Assembly (NCBI RefSeq): GCF_002735925.1
Contig: NZ_PEDL01000019.1
Coordinates: 1-59,691 of the forward strand
Length of the DNA: 59,691 bases
Direction of reading: 5' to 3'
Source of the DNA: Sporanaerobium hydrogeniformans
GTDB lineage: Bacteria > Bacillota > Clostridia > Lachnospirales > Cellulosilyticaceae
Part shown: positions 1 through 8,909 of the stretch, piece by piece
How positions within the stretch are numbered: the stretch's first letter is position 1
Layout: the number at the start of each line of letters is the position of its first letter
Notes under the pieces: generated by a model
What the model was told of the DNA's origin: nothing
Databases searched by the model: none
Seen by the model: the letters and a program-made list of their open reading frames with translations, nothing else
Position numbers and translations under genes: made by a program

Positions 1-97
<97 letters not shown>

Positions 98-142
98 AAA
101 CAACTGGAATGGTTACTGTTTTGTTTTGAATGTTCATTAGGA

Positions 143-197
143 TAAAAAAGGCTGTGAATGCTTAATCTTCTAGATTAAACATTCACAGCCTTTTTGC
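143..197. terminator. Intrinsic terminator closing the 16S unit (bidirectional)
   Basis: An A-tract, the 11-bp stem GGCTGTGAATG/CATTCACAGCC (150-160 with 180-190) and a T-tract form a Rho-independent terminator usable on both strands. It would end 16S transcription about 100 nt past the mature 3' end, and also the convergent minus-strand hydrolase gene. Confidence 0.9.
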
Positions 198-229
198 GCT
201 GTATAAACAAAGAATAAACAAGGAAGTTA

Positions 230-1045
230 TTACCAGATAAGCTCCAAGCCTACACCTACTTCATGAATAGGAAGTTCTTGATGCATAGCAGCTTTAACAC
301 TAAAAGAAACACAATGACAAGGATAAAGCTCTTTAATCTGATGTTTTTTAAAGTACTCAATGGTATGGTCTAGTCTAGGAGAGTGTTCAAAAAGATGAAA
401 ACCCCCTATAACACCTAAAATGGTATCACATGAATAAACTCTTTTGGCATGTTCAATAATATTACATATGCCACTATGGGAACAACCTGTAATAATATAG
501 AGACCTTTGGGAGTTTGATAAGCTAAAGCAGTATCATCCATTAAATAATCATCCTTTAAAGGTTGGCAATCACATCCACATTTACCGATAGGATCTGTAT
601 TCTCAAAGGTATGGACTCTAGGAATTTCTCCTAAATAGGTGAGATGAGGACTGATTTGGACAGGAGTTTTAGAAAGTTGTAAATCTACAAAGCTTTGTAG
701 TTCCTTTTTGCTAACAGGTGACCCAATCTCTAAATCATCTATTTGTTTTGCATGAAAGGTATCTGGATGTGCTAGGATTTTGAGATGCTTCAAATCAAAA
801 GCCCCCGATTCTTTAAGGTAAGCTAGGCCACCTGTATGATCATTATGTCCATGAGAAAGGACAATGGTTGATATTTCCTTTAAGGGTACATTTAATTTCT
901 TTGCATTGTGTATATAGAGACTTGAATAACCTGTATCAAATAGGATTTTAGTATTACCCTCTTCAATATAGTAAGATACCGCTGGTTCTCCATAATAGTA
1001 TTGATCAATATACGTGTTATTATCAACAAGAACTTTTAGTTTCAA
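230..1045 (-). CDS. MBL-fold metallohydrolase (COG1237-like)
   Basis: This 271-aa cytosolic protein has the metallo-beta-lactamase metal site HGHNDH at residues 65-70 followed by TGG. A later TGCSHSGI segment and GGFHLF near the C-terminus are typical of the COG1237 group, often annotated as dihydropterin ribofuranosyl-aminobenzene phosphate synthase-like. A Cys cluster (GCGCDC, about 155) may bind metal. The start is TTG at 1045 with AAGGAGG six bases upstream; there is no nearby ATG. It converges on the 16S gene and shares its terminator. The real substrate cannot be told. Confidence 0.85.
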   Translation of the reverse strand: MKLKVLVDNNTYIDQYYYGEPAVSYYIEEGNTKILFDTGYSSLYIHNAKKLNVPLKEISTIVLSHGHNDHTGGLAYLKESGAFDLKHLKILAHPDTFHAKQIDDLEIGSPVSKKELQSFVDLQLSKTPVQISPHLTYLGEIPRVHTFENTDPIGKCGCDCQPLKDDYLMDDTALAYQTPKGLYIITGCSHSGICNIIEHAKRVYSCDTILGVIGGFHLFEHSPRLDHTIEYFKKHQIKELYPCHCVSFSVKAAMHQELPIHEVGVGLELIW

Positions 1046-1144
1046 AATGAACCTCCTTAATCATATGGTTTAGCATAGGTAATAGTTTAGAGGATATGAA
1101 TAAGATTTGCAATAAGAATAAAATTTAAACATAGTTGCAATTAA

Positions 1145-1173
1145 TTGACAAAATTCGACAACCGTGATATATT
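1145..1173 (+). promoter_or_regulatory. Sigma-A promoter of the nucleoside-uptake operon
   Basis: TTGACA at 1145-1150 and TATATT at 1168-1173 are separated by exactly 17 bp, which predicts transcription from about 1180, 110 nt before the amidohydrolase start codon. The PurR-like sites follow directly downstream. Confidence 0.75.
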
Positions 1174-1186
1174 CTTTACAATCCTA

Positions 1187-1230
1187 ATGTCGAACATACT
1201 ATTAATAAGTATAAATAATGTTCGGAATAA
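1187..1230. promoter_or_regulatory. Candidate PurR operator (inverted PurBoxes)
   Basis: CGAACAT at 1191-1197 and ATGTTCG at 1218-1224 form an inverted pair. Read on the minus strand, the right arm ATTCCGAACATT matches the Bacillus PurBox AWWWCCGAACWWT; the left arm matches only the CGAAC core. The 18-20 bp gap is close to the 16-17 bp known for B. subtilis. It lies just downstream of the promoter, so binding would repress. The downstream purine-type nucleoside importer fits PurR control. This is inferred from motif and context. Confidence 0.5.
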
Positions 1231-1290
1231 TTTACTTGTATAAAGATTTTAAAAGTAAAAATGAATTGACTTAAATGAAAGGATGACAAC

Positions 1291-2610
1291 ATGGAGCCTA
1301 AAGTAAAACAAATATTTGATGAAATCATCAAAAAGACCATAGAGCTAGCAGAAGATATTTATAGACATCCTGAATTAGGTTATAAAGAAATTCGGACAGC
1401 GGGTAAAGTAAAAGAAATATTAGAGGCAGAAGGTATTGCTTATGAAGACCAGGTAGCATATACAGGGATTTTATCTACACTAGACTCAAAAAAATCAGGA
1501 CCACATATTGGGCTTATCTGTGAGCTGGATGCTGTACCGACCTTAAACCATCCTTATGCTAATCAAGAGGATTATGCGGCACACACTTGTGGACATTACG
1601 CACAAATTGGGGTAATGCTAAGTGTTTTCTTATCTTTGCATAAAGCACATATCCTGGGTGAACTTTGTGGGAAAGTTACTTTAGTAGTTACACCTGCAGA
1701 AGAATTTTGTGATTTAGAGTATCGCAGAGGCCTTATTGCAGAAGGTAAAATAAAGCACGTTTCTGGCAAGCAAGAGATGATTGAGCGAGGGGTATTTGAT
1801 GATATGTCTCTTATTTTATCTTGCCACACAATGGGACTTGATATGAGTGTATATGATGCAGAAATTGGTGCAAGCTTAAATGGCTTTTTATGTAAAAAAG
1901 CTATTTTCCACGGCAGAGGGGCACATGCAGGAAGCAATCCAGCTGGTGGTATCAATGCTCTGAATGCAGCTAATTTAGCAATGTCGGGTATTCATTTCCT
2001 AAGAGAAACCTTCCGTGAGGAGGATGCTATTCGTGTACACTTTGTAGTGACTGAAGGGGGACAAACCGTTAATACAGTGCCAGAGCGAGTAACAATGGAA
2101 ATGTATGTACGTGCGAAAACGGTAGAGGCTATTTTAGAAACAGATCAGAAAGTAACAAGAGCACTAAGAGCAGGAGCACTTGCTATTGGTTGTGATTTGG
2201 AAATTATAGATACACCAGGTTATTTACCGCTTCACCAAGATGAGAATTTAACAGCGCTTGTTAAAGAACATATCTTAACTTATATAGCACCAGAAAGAAT
2301 TGCTCAAGGAACGCATGGTTTTGCTTCTGGAGATATGGGAGATTTATCAAGCCTCTACCCAATCGTTGAAATTGGTATAGGTGGTTTTACAGGAACTATG
2401 CACGGTTCAGATTTTAAAACAGCTAATTATGAGCAAGCCTACCATGTACCAGCTGCTTATTTTATAGATACCATTGTTGATCTTTTAAGAGACGATGGTA
2501 AAAGGGCTTATGAAATAAAAGAAAAGTTTAAACCTATTATGAGTAAAGAAGCCTATTTAGCCATGCTAGATAGATTCAATAAAACAACTATTTATAAAAA
2601 AGGAGAATAA
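1291..2610 (+). CDS. M20 family amidohydrolase / peptidase
   Basis: A 439-aa M20 zinc amidohydrolase. It shows the metal and catalytic motifs ELD (78-80), HTCGH (98-102) and PAEE (135-138), the dimerisation region with GRGAHAG, and a C-terminal HGS histidine. The family cleaves N-acyl amino acids, small peptides or ring-opened amides. The RBS AAAGGA lies 7 bases before the ATG. It is the first gene of a unit continuing four bases later into a BMP-type lipoprotein and a nucleoside-type ABC importer, so it probably acts on imported material. Exact substrate unknown. Confidence 0.88.
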   Translation: MEPKVKQIFDEIIKKTIELAEDIYRHPELGYKEIRTAGKVKEILEAEGIAYEDQVAYTGILSTLDSKKSGPHIGLICELDAVPTLNHPYANQEDYAAHTCGHYAQIGVMLSVFLSLHKAHILGELCGKVTLVVTPAEEFCDLEYRRGLIAEGKIKHVSGKQEMIERGVFDDMSLILSCHTMGLDMSVYDAEIGASLNGFLCKKAIFHGRGAHAGSNPAGGINALNAANLAMSGIHFLRETFREEDAIRVHFVVTEGGQTVNTVPERVTMEMYVRAKTVEAILETDQKVTRALRAGALAIGCDLEIIDTPGYLPLHQDENLTALVKEHILTYIAPERIAQGTHGFASGDMGDLSSLYPIVEIGIGGFTGTMHGSDFKTANYEQAYHVPAAYFIDTIVDLLRDDGKRAYEIKEKFKPIMSKEAYLAMLDRFNKTTIYKKGE

Positions 2611-2613
2611 AAG

Positions 2614-3756
2614 ATGATAAAGAAATGGGCTAGAGTATTACTTGCATCATTACTGACAGCAGCTTTATTTACAGGATGTTCGGGTACACCAAAGGAAAAC
2701 AAACCACAAGAAGGCGTACAAGCTGAAGTAGGTACGACAACTGATAAAAAAGTAAAGGTAAGTTTATTAGTAACAGGTTCTTTTGGAGATAAAGCTTTTA
2801 ACGACTCTGCACAAGCTGGTATGAAACAAGTAGAAGAGCAGCTTGGTGACAAAGTTGAAGTTGAAATGATTGAAATGGGTAATGACAAAACAAAATTTGA
2901 AGGATCTTTATTAGACGCTTCTGAATCTGACTCAGACATTATTATTGTAGGAACATGGGATATGAAAGAAATCCTTGAAAAAACAGCGCCTTTATTCCCA
3001 GATAAAAAATACATCATCTTTGATACAGATGTAGACTATGCATCAGGAGATTTAAGTAATGTCTACTCTATGAGCTATAAACAAAATGAAGCTGCTTTCC
3101 TTGCAGGTGTGCTTGCAGCTAGCGTAACAACTTCTGATATGACTTATGCTAACGAAGAAGCTACAATTGGTTTTGTAGGTGCAAAAGATACAGCAGCCGT
3201 TATTAATGACTCAGCAGTTGGATTTATAGAGGGTGCACAATTCATTAATCCTGATATTAAAGTAAATGTTTCTTATGTAGGTTCTTACGTAGACTCAGCT
3301 AAAGCAAAAGAGCTTGCATTAACACAATATGCTTCAGGTGCTGACTGTATCTTCGTAGCAGCAGGTCCAGCTTCAGTAGGTGTTATTGAAGCTGCGACAG
3401 AAAGTAAAAAATATGTAATCGGGGTAGACTCAGACCAAGCACTTGCCTATGAAGGTAGTGACTCAGCAGAATTTATCATTTCTTCAGCTATTAAAGGTGT
3501 AGGAACAACAATCTTCTCATCTATAGAGAGAGATTTAGAAGGTAAGCTTCCATATGGAACTTATGAATTACTTGGTCTTACAGAAAATGCAGTAGGTCTT
3601 GCAGACAACAGTATTTATCAAAGCGTTGTGCCAGAAGAGATTCGAAGTGCAGTAGAAACAGCTAAACAAAACTTGCTGAATGGAAAAGTAAGTGTTGATA
3701 CAGCATACGGTATGGATGAAGCAACATTAAAAGGGATTATCTCTAGTGCCCAATAG
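2614..3756 (+). CDS. BMP/PnrA-family substrate-binding lipoprotein
   Basis: A 380-aa extracellular solute-binding lipoprotein. Residues 1-22 are a lipoprotein signal with lipobox LFTGC, followed by a Thr/Lys-rich linker. The body is of the BMP type (TGSFGDKAFNDSAQ near the N-terminus, later FVGAKDTAAV and IGVDSDQA). Relatives in Treponema (PnrA) and Lactococcus (BmpA) bind purine nucleosides. It follows the amidohydrolase by 3 bp, and a terminator-like hairpin separates it from the ATPase gene, a common way to make more binding protein than membrane complex. Confidence 0.9.
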   Translation: MIKKWARVLLASLLTAALFTGCSGTPKENKPQEGVQAEVGTTTDKKVKVSLLVTGSFGDKAFNDSAQAGMKQVEEQLGDKVEVEMIEMGNDKTKFEGSLLDASESDSDIIIVGTWDMKEILEKTAPLFPDKKYIIFDTDVDYASGDLSNVYSMSYKQNEAAFLAGVLAASVTTSDMTYANEEATIGFVGAKDTAAVINDSAVGFIEGAQFINPDIKVNVSYVGSYVDSAKAKELALTQYASGADCIFVAAGPASVGVIEAATESKKYVIGVDSDQALAYEGSDSAEFIISSAIKGVGTTIFSSIERDLEGKLPYGTYELLGLTENAVGLADNSIYQSVVPEEIRSAVETAKQNLLNGKVSVDTAYGMDEATLKGIISSAQ

Positions 3757-3865
3757 ACAAAGGGCAGTAAAGGATAAAGAGTTAGTAAAGCATATATCTT
3801 AAGATAGAGTAATTACCGAATCAATCTGAAAAGAATAGTGTAAGGTAGCCATCAGATAAAAAATA

Positions 3866-3906
3866 GGAGGGGGTATTACGGGGAGTTTCGTAATACCCTT
3901 TTTTTA
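3866..3906 (+). terminator. Leaky intrinsic terminator after the binding protein
   Basis: The stem GGGTATTACG/CGTAATACCC (3871-3880 with 3889-3898) ends in eight T residues. It lies inside the apparent operon, 28 bp before the ATPase gene, so it probably lowers transporter expression relative to the lipoprotein. Confidence 0.85.
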
Positions 3907-3933
3907 TAGAAAACATATGGAAAGGAAATCCTT

Positions 3934-5487
3934 ATGAAGCAGAAAATATTAGAGGCCAGAAAGATTACGAAGGTATACCCTGGTGGTGTAGTAGCTAATC
4001 ATGAGGTTCAGTTAGATATCTATGAAGGAGAAATCCATGCTTTGGTAGGTGAAAATGGAGCGGGTAAATCGACGCTTATGAAAATGCTATTTGGAATGAC
4101 ATCTCCTACTAGTGGAGAAATCTTTATTAGAGATGAGCAAGTGGAATTTACATCTTCTAAAGATGCTATTGCAAAAGGCATAGGAATGGTACACCAACAC
4201 TTTATGCAAGTGCCTTCTATGACAGTAGCAGAGAACTTAATCTTAGGGGCTGAGCCAACTAAGAAAGGACTAGTAGACCGCAAAGAAGCTGTTAATGTTA
4301 CCGAAAAATTATCAAAAGCCTATAATTTAAAAGTAGATGCTAAAGCACAAGTAGAAAATATTTCCCTGGCAATGAGACAAAAGCTAGAGATTTTAAAAGC
4401 CCTTTATAGAGGTGCCAAAATCCTTATCTTAGATGAGCCTACAGCTGTACTCACACCGCAAGAAACAGAGGAGCTATTCGAGCAGCTTAAACTATTAAGA
4501 GAAAAAGGACATACGATTATTTTTATTTCACATAAGCTTAATGAGGTAAAAGCACTTTGCAATCGCATGACTATTTTACGTGATGGAAAAACCATGGGGA
4601 CTTATGAGATGAGTGATCTAACTGAACAAGAAATCTCAAGACTTATGGTAGGTAGAGATGTTAATTTAAATATGGAAAAGTCAGCGCCTAACTTTGGTAA
4701 AACAGTTATTTCTGTAAAGGATTTAGTGTATGTGAATCAATTTGGTAAGCAAAAAGTAGACCATGTTTCTTTCTCTATCCGTGAAGGTCAAATCTTAGGA
4801 ATAGCCGGGATTGATGGGAATGGTCAATCTGAGTTAGTAGAAGTCATTGTAGGGGCACTCAAGCAATCAGCAGGTGAAATTCGCTTAAAAGGACAAGATA
4901 TTTCTAAATTACCTATTTTAAAACGTCAAGAAGCAGGGATCTCTCATGTATCAGAAGACAGAATGAAATATGGTAGTGCACCAAAACTTTCTCTCGAAGA
5001 CAATGCTATTTCAAAAATCTACTATACCAATGAGCTAAAAAGCTATGGTTTACTAAGTAACAAAAAAATAGCTGCTTTTACAGAAAGAATCTTAAAAGAC
5101 TTCAAGGTAAAATACGACCACAACAAACAATCTATTGGGGAACTCTCAGGTGGTAATATCCAAAAATTGATTGTAGGGCGGGAATATGAATATAACCCAG
5201 AGCTTCTTATTATTAATCAACCAACGAGAGGAGTGGACGTAGGAGCTATTGAATTCATTAGAAAGAAAATCCTTGATATGAGGGAGAGAAGAAAAGCGAT
5301 TTTATTAGTATCAGCAGACCTTTCGGAGATTTTATCTTTAAGTGACAGTATTTTAGTCATGCATGAAGGAAAAATCGTGGGTTATATCGAAGATGCTAAA
5401 ACAGCAACAGAAAATGAACTAGGGCTCTACATGCTAGGGGTTAAACAAGATTCAAAAGAAAAACTAGGAGGAGCCTACCATGAGTAG
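3934..5487 (+). CDS. Nucleoside ABC importer, ATPase (YufO/NupO-like)
   Basis: A 517-aa double-cassette ABC ATPase of the ribose/nucleoside importer class. The first cassette has Walker A GENGAGKST (39-47) and Walker B LILDEPT. The second has a degenerate P-loop-like GIDGNGQSE and signature LSGGNIQK, as usual for this family. It would power uptake with the two permeases encoded next; its end overlaps the first permease by 8 bp. The RBS AAAGGA precedes the ATG. Confidence 0.93.
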   Translation: MKQKILEARKITKVYPGGVVANHEVQLDIYEGEIHALVGENGAGKSTLMKMLFGMTSPTSGEIFIRDEQVEFTSSKDAIAKGIGMVHQHFMQVPSMTVAENLILGAEPTKKGLVDRKEAVNVTEKLSKAYNLKVDAKAQVENISLAMRQKLEILKALYRGAKILILDEPTAVLTPQETEELFEQLKLLREKGHTIIFISHKLNEVKALCNRMTILRDGKTMGTYEMSDLTEQEISRLMVGRDVNLNMEKSAPNFGKTVISVKDLVYVNQFGKQKVDHVSFSIREGQILGIAGIDGNGQSELVEVIVGALKQSAGEIRLKGQDISKLPILKRQEAGISHVSEDRMKYGSAPKLSLEDNAISKIYYTNELKSYGLLSNKKIAAFTERILKDFKVKYDHNKQSIGELSGGNIQKLIVGREYEYNPELLIINQPTRGVDVGAIEFIRKKILDMRERRKAILLVSADLSEILSLSDSILVMHEGKIVGYIEDAKTATENELGLYMLGVKQDSKEKLGGAYHE

Positions 5488-6553
5488 AAAAGGATTAAAA
5501 AATCATCAAAATAGCTTTGCCTTACTTCGTTTAATGGTAGCCATACTTATTGCAGTAGGCATCACAGTAGCTATTATCTTTAGTATTAGTAAAGAACCTG
5601 GCACCGCTATTTATAATTTATTTTTAGGACCATTACAGTCTAAGAGACACTTCTTTAATGTATTAGAAAGTAGTATTCCTTTAATGTTTACTGGACTAGC
5701 GCTCAGCATTGTCTTCAAATCAGGAAATTTCTCAATGATTGCAGATGGAGCACTTTATATGGGCGGGGCAGTAGCAGCAGCCATTGCCATTAAAATGAGC
5801 CTTCCAGCAGGTATTCACCCAATCGGTATGATTTTAGCAGCAGCAGCAGTAGGTGCTGTGATTGGTAGTATTCCAGCTATTTTAAAGGTAAAATATCATG
5901 CCAATGAGCTTGTAACATCACTCATGCTTAATAATGTATTCTTCTTTTCGGGCATTTATATCGTTAATAAATACCTTATTGATAGAAGTGCCGGGACTTT
6001 TGCTTCCTTAAAATATGAGCCAACAAGTAGCCTTGGTAATCTAGTAAGTGGGACAAAACTTCACTATGGTTTCTTAATTGCCATTGCAGCAGCCGTTTTA
6101 CTTTATATTTTAGTATATAAAACAAAATTCGGTTATGAAATTCGTCTTGTGGGAAGTAACCCTGAGTTTGCTAAGCATACAGGGATTAACATTGGAAAAG
6201 TCATTATCTTAACCCAAATGTTAGCCGGTGCTATAGCAGGTATAGGCGGCGCAGTAGAACAAGCGGGTATGTATAATCGCTTTAACTGGCAAGACTCACC
6301 AAGTTATGCTTGGGATGGGGTTATTATCACTATTTTAGCGGGGAATAATCCAAAGCTTGTACCAATTGCAGCCTTTTTCTTAGGATATATTCGTGTAGGC
6401 GCAGACTTAATGTCTAGAAGATCAGATGTACAAAATGAACTTGTCGCTATTGTACAAGCTGTTTTAATCTTATTTATTACTGCAGAACGTTTCCTTGCAG
6501 TCCTTAAACAAAGACAAGAATCTAAAAAAGCGTTAAGTAGTTATGGCGAATAG
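5480..6553 (+). CDS. Nucleoside ABC importer, permease 1 (YufP/NupP-like)
   Basis: A 357-aa membrane protein with about ten hydrophobic segments, of the BPD_transp_2 permease family (ribose/nucleoside type). It shows MFTGLALSIVFKSGNFSMIADG near residue 70, and the coupling region GYEIRLVGSNPEFAKHTG around 215. It overlaps the ATPase gene by 8 bp and lies 15 bp before the second permease, so the two are co-translated and probably form a heterodimeric channel. Confidence 0.92.
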   Translation: MSRKGLKNHQNSFALLRLMVAILIAVGITVAIIFSISKEPGTAIYNLFLGPLQSKRHFFNVLESSIPLMFTGLALSIVFKSGNFSMIADGALYMGGAVAAAIAIKMSLPAGIHPIGMILAAAAVGAVIGSIPAILKVKYHANELVTSLMLNNVFFFSGIYIVNKYLIDRSAGTFASLKYEPTSSLGNLVSGTKLHYGFLIAIAAAVLLYILVYKTKFGYEIRLVGSNPEFAKHTGINIGKVIILTQMLAGAIAGIGGAVEQAGMYNRFNWQDSPSYAWDGVIITILAGNNPKLVPIAAFFLGYIRVGADLMSRRSDVQNELVAIVQAVLILFITAERFLAVLKQRQESKKALSSYGE

Positions 6554-6568
6554 GAGGGAGAATAGACC

Positions 6569-7516
6569 ATGGAATTATTATTAGACATTTTAAATACGTT
6601 AACACTTCCTGAATTTTATTTTGCCATGTTCCGTAGTGCCACACCAGTGCTACTCACGACATTAGGAGCCATTATTGCTTCTAGATCTGGTTCAAGTAAT
6701 ATTGCCTTAGAAGGTACCATGCTGATGTCAGCATTTACAGGAGTTGTGGTAAGTGCTTTTACACAAAATGCGTGGATAGGACTTTTAGGGGCCATGCTTG
6801 CAGGGTTTTTAATGAGTAATATTTTAGCGTATTTTGCTCTTAAGTTAAAATCCAACATTATTATTTCAGGTATTGCACTCAATACCTTTGCTTTAGGAGG
6901 AACTATCTTTTTCCTTTACCTGATTACAGGGGAAAAAGGCGCATCGACTTCTCTTCCTTCTTTAAAATTACCAAGCATTAATATTCCTATTATTAAGGAT
7001 ATCCCAGTTATAGGGCAGATTTTATCAGGTCATCATGTACTCACTTATATAGCACTGATCTTAGTATTTGTGGTATGGGCTATGTTTAAGTATACCAAAC
7101 TAGGTATGCACATCCGTGCAGTTGGTGAATCACCAGAAGCTATGGAATCTGTAGGGGTTTCTGTTAAAAAGATTAAATATATTGCTTTAAGCTTAAGTGG
7201 TATTCTAGCTGGTATGGGTGGCGCTTTCTTATCTATGGGATATGTAGGGTTATTCTCATCAGGTATGACAGCAGGACGTGGTTACATTGCCTTAGCAACA
7301 CAAGCCATAGCAGCAGGAAATGCCATTGTAGGATTGTTTACTTCGCTCCTTTTTGGATTCTGCGAAAGTCTTTCAAATTACTTGCAAGGGGCATCTATTC
7401 CACTTCAATTTGTACAGCTTATGCCATACCTGATGATTACTATTGCTTATACATGGTATTGCAGTCATAAGCACAAACAAAAACTTAAGAAACAAAGATT
7501 AATGCAAGGGGAATAG
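6569..7516 (+). CDS. Nucleoside ABC importer, permease 2 (YufQ/NupQ-like)
   Basis: A 315-aa polytopic permease, the partner of the preceding one. ASRSGSSNIALEGTML near residue 42 is the typical start of this subfamily, and MHIRAVGESPEAMESVGV (about 188) is the ATPase-contact loop. The ATG has GGAGGGAG upstream. It ends the operon, with a strong terminator about 80 bp downstream. Confidence 0.92.
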   Translation: MELLLDILNTLTLPEFYFAMFRSATPVLLTTLGAIIASRSGSSNIALEGTMLMSAFTGVVVSAFTQNAWIGLLGAMLAGFLMSNILAYFALKLKSNIIISGIALNTFALGGTIFFLYLITGEKGASTSLPSLKLPSINIPIIKDIPVIGQILSGHHVLTYIALILVFVVWAMFKYTKLGMHIRAVGESPEAMESVGVSVKKIKYIALSLSGILAGMGGAFLSMGYVGLFSSGMTAGRGYIALATQAIAAGNAIVGLFTSLLFGFCESLSNYLQGASIPLQFVQLMPYLMITIAYTWYCSHKHKQKLKKQRLMQGE

Positions 7517-7592
7517 TTATGATTCAGACGAAGTGAGTGCCAAGTATCAAAGAACACCCTATTAAGCGAAACTAAATAACTTATAAAAATAG

Positions 7593-7637
7593 ATAGCCAA
7601 AGAAACTCTTTTTAGAGAGATTCTTTGGCTATTTATT
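7593..7637 (+). terminator. Terminator of the nucleoside-uptake operon
   Basis: A 12-bp stem ATAGCCAAAGAA/TTCTTTGGCTAT (7593-7604 with 7621-7632), extended by ACTCT/AGAGA pairs, is followed by a T-rich tract. Confidence 0.88.
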
Positions 7638-7701
7638 TTAGAAATGATAAGACATTTATGAGAACATATATTGTCGTATGAGTAAAGGGAAAGAGGGAGA
7701 A

Positions 7702-7854
7702 ATGGTATGTATTATGTTTTCAATGCTTTTTAATATCTTTTGTATAACCTTTTTTCAAAGATACATACCTAATGACTTAATGGGGAAAATACTAGTTTTT
7801 GATGTAGCTATAACTACGTGTGCATTTCCATTAGGGCAGGCTGATATTATTTAA
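7702..7854 (+). pseudogene. MFS transporter remnant
   Basis: A 50-codon open stretch with a good RBS (GAGGGAGA) encodes a hydrophobic segment containing QRYIPNDLMGKILVF and CAFPLGQA. This resembles the TM10-11 region of drug/siderophore MFS exporters (xPNxxLGRV...PLGQ). The rest of a roughly 400-aa transporter is absent, so I read it as a relic. The neighbouring TetR gene may once have controlled it. A true small membrane peptide is the alternative. Confidence 0.5.
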
Positions 7855-7877
7855 AATTTAATTAATTTAGAAAATTA

Positions 7878-7906
7878 TTGACAAGTGAGTGATAGCTAAC
7901 TAAAAT
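7878..7906 (+). promoter_or_regulatory. Promoter of the TetR-family gene
   Basis: TTGACA at 7878-7883 and TAAAAT at 7901-7906 have 17-bp spacing, predicting a transcript start near 7913, at the edge of the palindromic operator. Confidence 0.8.
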
Positions 7907-7927
7907 CATAGGTGAGCAATTGCTCAC
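7885..7927. promoter_or_regulatory. Tandem TetR operators over the promoter
   Basis: GTGAGCAA-TTGCTCAC at 7912-7927 is a perfect 16-bp palindrome at the expected +1. A second, degenerate copy (GTGAGTGATAGCTAAC, 7885-7900, 12 of 16 positions identical) fills the -35/-10 spacer. The start-to-start distance is 27 bp. The placement implies autorepression by the TetR protein encoded 28 bp downstream. Confidence 0.75.
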
Positions 7928-7955
7928 TTAACTTGTGAGAAGGGAAATTTTATCA

Positions 7956-8522
7956 ATGACAACAAAAGAAAAGATATTATTAGAATCTATGAAGCTATTT
8001 TCAGTACAAGGGTTTACGGCTGTTTCGGTAAGAACTATAGCAGCAGCAGTAGGTGTAAGAGATAGTGCTTTATATAAACATTTTAAAAGTAAGCAAGAGA
8101 TTTTGGAGGGGATAGTAGAAGAATCAAAAATACGTTTTCTAAAGAAGTACCAAGAGTTAGAAATAGAAAAGATGAAATTTGATGATGTAGTGGAGACCTG
8201 CATGAAGATGTTTACTTTTCAAATGCAAGATGAATGGATTACCATGTTTAGAAGACTTTTAATGATAGAGCAATTTAATAGTCCTCAAATGGCAGCCATT
8301 TATAAAGCGTTATTTATAGAAATGCCTATTAATCGTCAAAAAGAAATTTTTCAGTTTTTAATTGAAAAAAAGATGATGAAAGATAAAAATGCAGAAGTAA
8401 TGGCCATGGAGCTGTATGCACCATTTTTCTTATACCATACAATTGAAGAACCTAAAGAACGAATTAATCCTTTGCTAAAAAAACATGTAGAAAACTTTAT
8501 GGAGATGTATATGGAGGGATAG
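7956..8522 (+). CDS. TetR/AcrR-family transcriptional regulator
   Basis: A 188-aa one-component repressor. The N-terminal HTH (about residues 5-50: KEKILLESMKLF, SVRTIAAAVGV, ALYKHFKSK) is classic TetR; the C-terminal ligand domain is not specific. I choose the ATG at 7956 (RBS AAGGGAA nine bases upstream) over the in-frame GTG at 7935, which lies upstream of that RBS. It probably represses its own transcript through the palindromes upstream. The gene that follows four bases later is broken, and an MFS relic lies just before it, so its regulon may be partly lost. Confidence 0.92.
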   Translation: MTTKEKILLESMKLFSVQGFTAVSVRTIAAAVGVRDSALYKHFKSKQEILEGIVEESKIRFLKKYQELEIEKMKFDDVVETCMKMFTFQMQDEWITMFRRLLMIEQFNSPQMAAIYKALFIEMPINRQKEIFQFLIEKKMMKDKNAEVMAMELYAPFFLYHTIEEPKERINPLLKKHVENFMEMYMEG

Positions 8523-8524
8523 AA

Positions 8525-8896
8525 ATGAAAGGATACCCATTAATAACCAAAAACCAAGCTAGAAGGAATGCTAGCTAATACTAGGCTTATTACGGTGGCA
8601 GACTTATCAAGTGGGGAAGGTTTAGTAGCAAGAGTTAACATAGGCGATAAGGTAATGGATAGCCTTAGTAAAACTATAGGGAAAAGGCCCCAATTAGAGC
8701 CCTATTTTGGAGAAGGAGTAATGATGGGAAGAAAGCCTCAGAAGGTGATGAGATTACCATCACCACTAATTTTATAGGTTATGGAGAAGCCGTTAGTTAT
8801 CATCAAGAAGCAAGATGCAGAAGGTGTGGTGCATGTACTTACTACTGCAAAGCAGGGAAAAATACAATGGCTTTAGTTGAGGAAATGAAGGGTTAA
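8525..8896 (+). pseudogene. Decayed gene with a CxxCxxCxxxC Fe-S-type motif
   Basis: Translation would start at ATG 8525 with GGAGGG from the end of the TetR gene, but a stop comes after 17 codons. Coding-like sequence continues in a second frame (LITVADLSSGEGLVARVN to FGEGVMMGRK, 8568-8737) and then a third (SEGDEITITT to EARCRRCGACTYYCKAG, 8739-8896). The last part has ferredoxin-like cysteines. At least two frameshifts are needed to join them. The parent family is not recognised. Its position as the second cistron of the TetR operon suggests it was the repressor's target. Confidence 0.5.
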
Positions 8897-8909
8897 GGGG
8901 GAGGTAATT

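Noticed and set aside
1180-1290. Purine riboswitch before the nucleoside operon
   Set aside because: None of the conserved purine-aptamer segments is present; the inverted CGAAC boxes explain the region better.
2592-3017. Minus-strand open frames opposite the BMP, ABC and chemoreceptor genes
   Set aside because: They mirror highly expressed plus-strand genes, have no RBS and no recognisable domains.
8568-8777. A separate 69-aa gene after TetR
   Set aside because: No RBS, and coding-like sequence continues in other frames on both sides, so it is a piece of a decayed gene.
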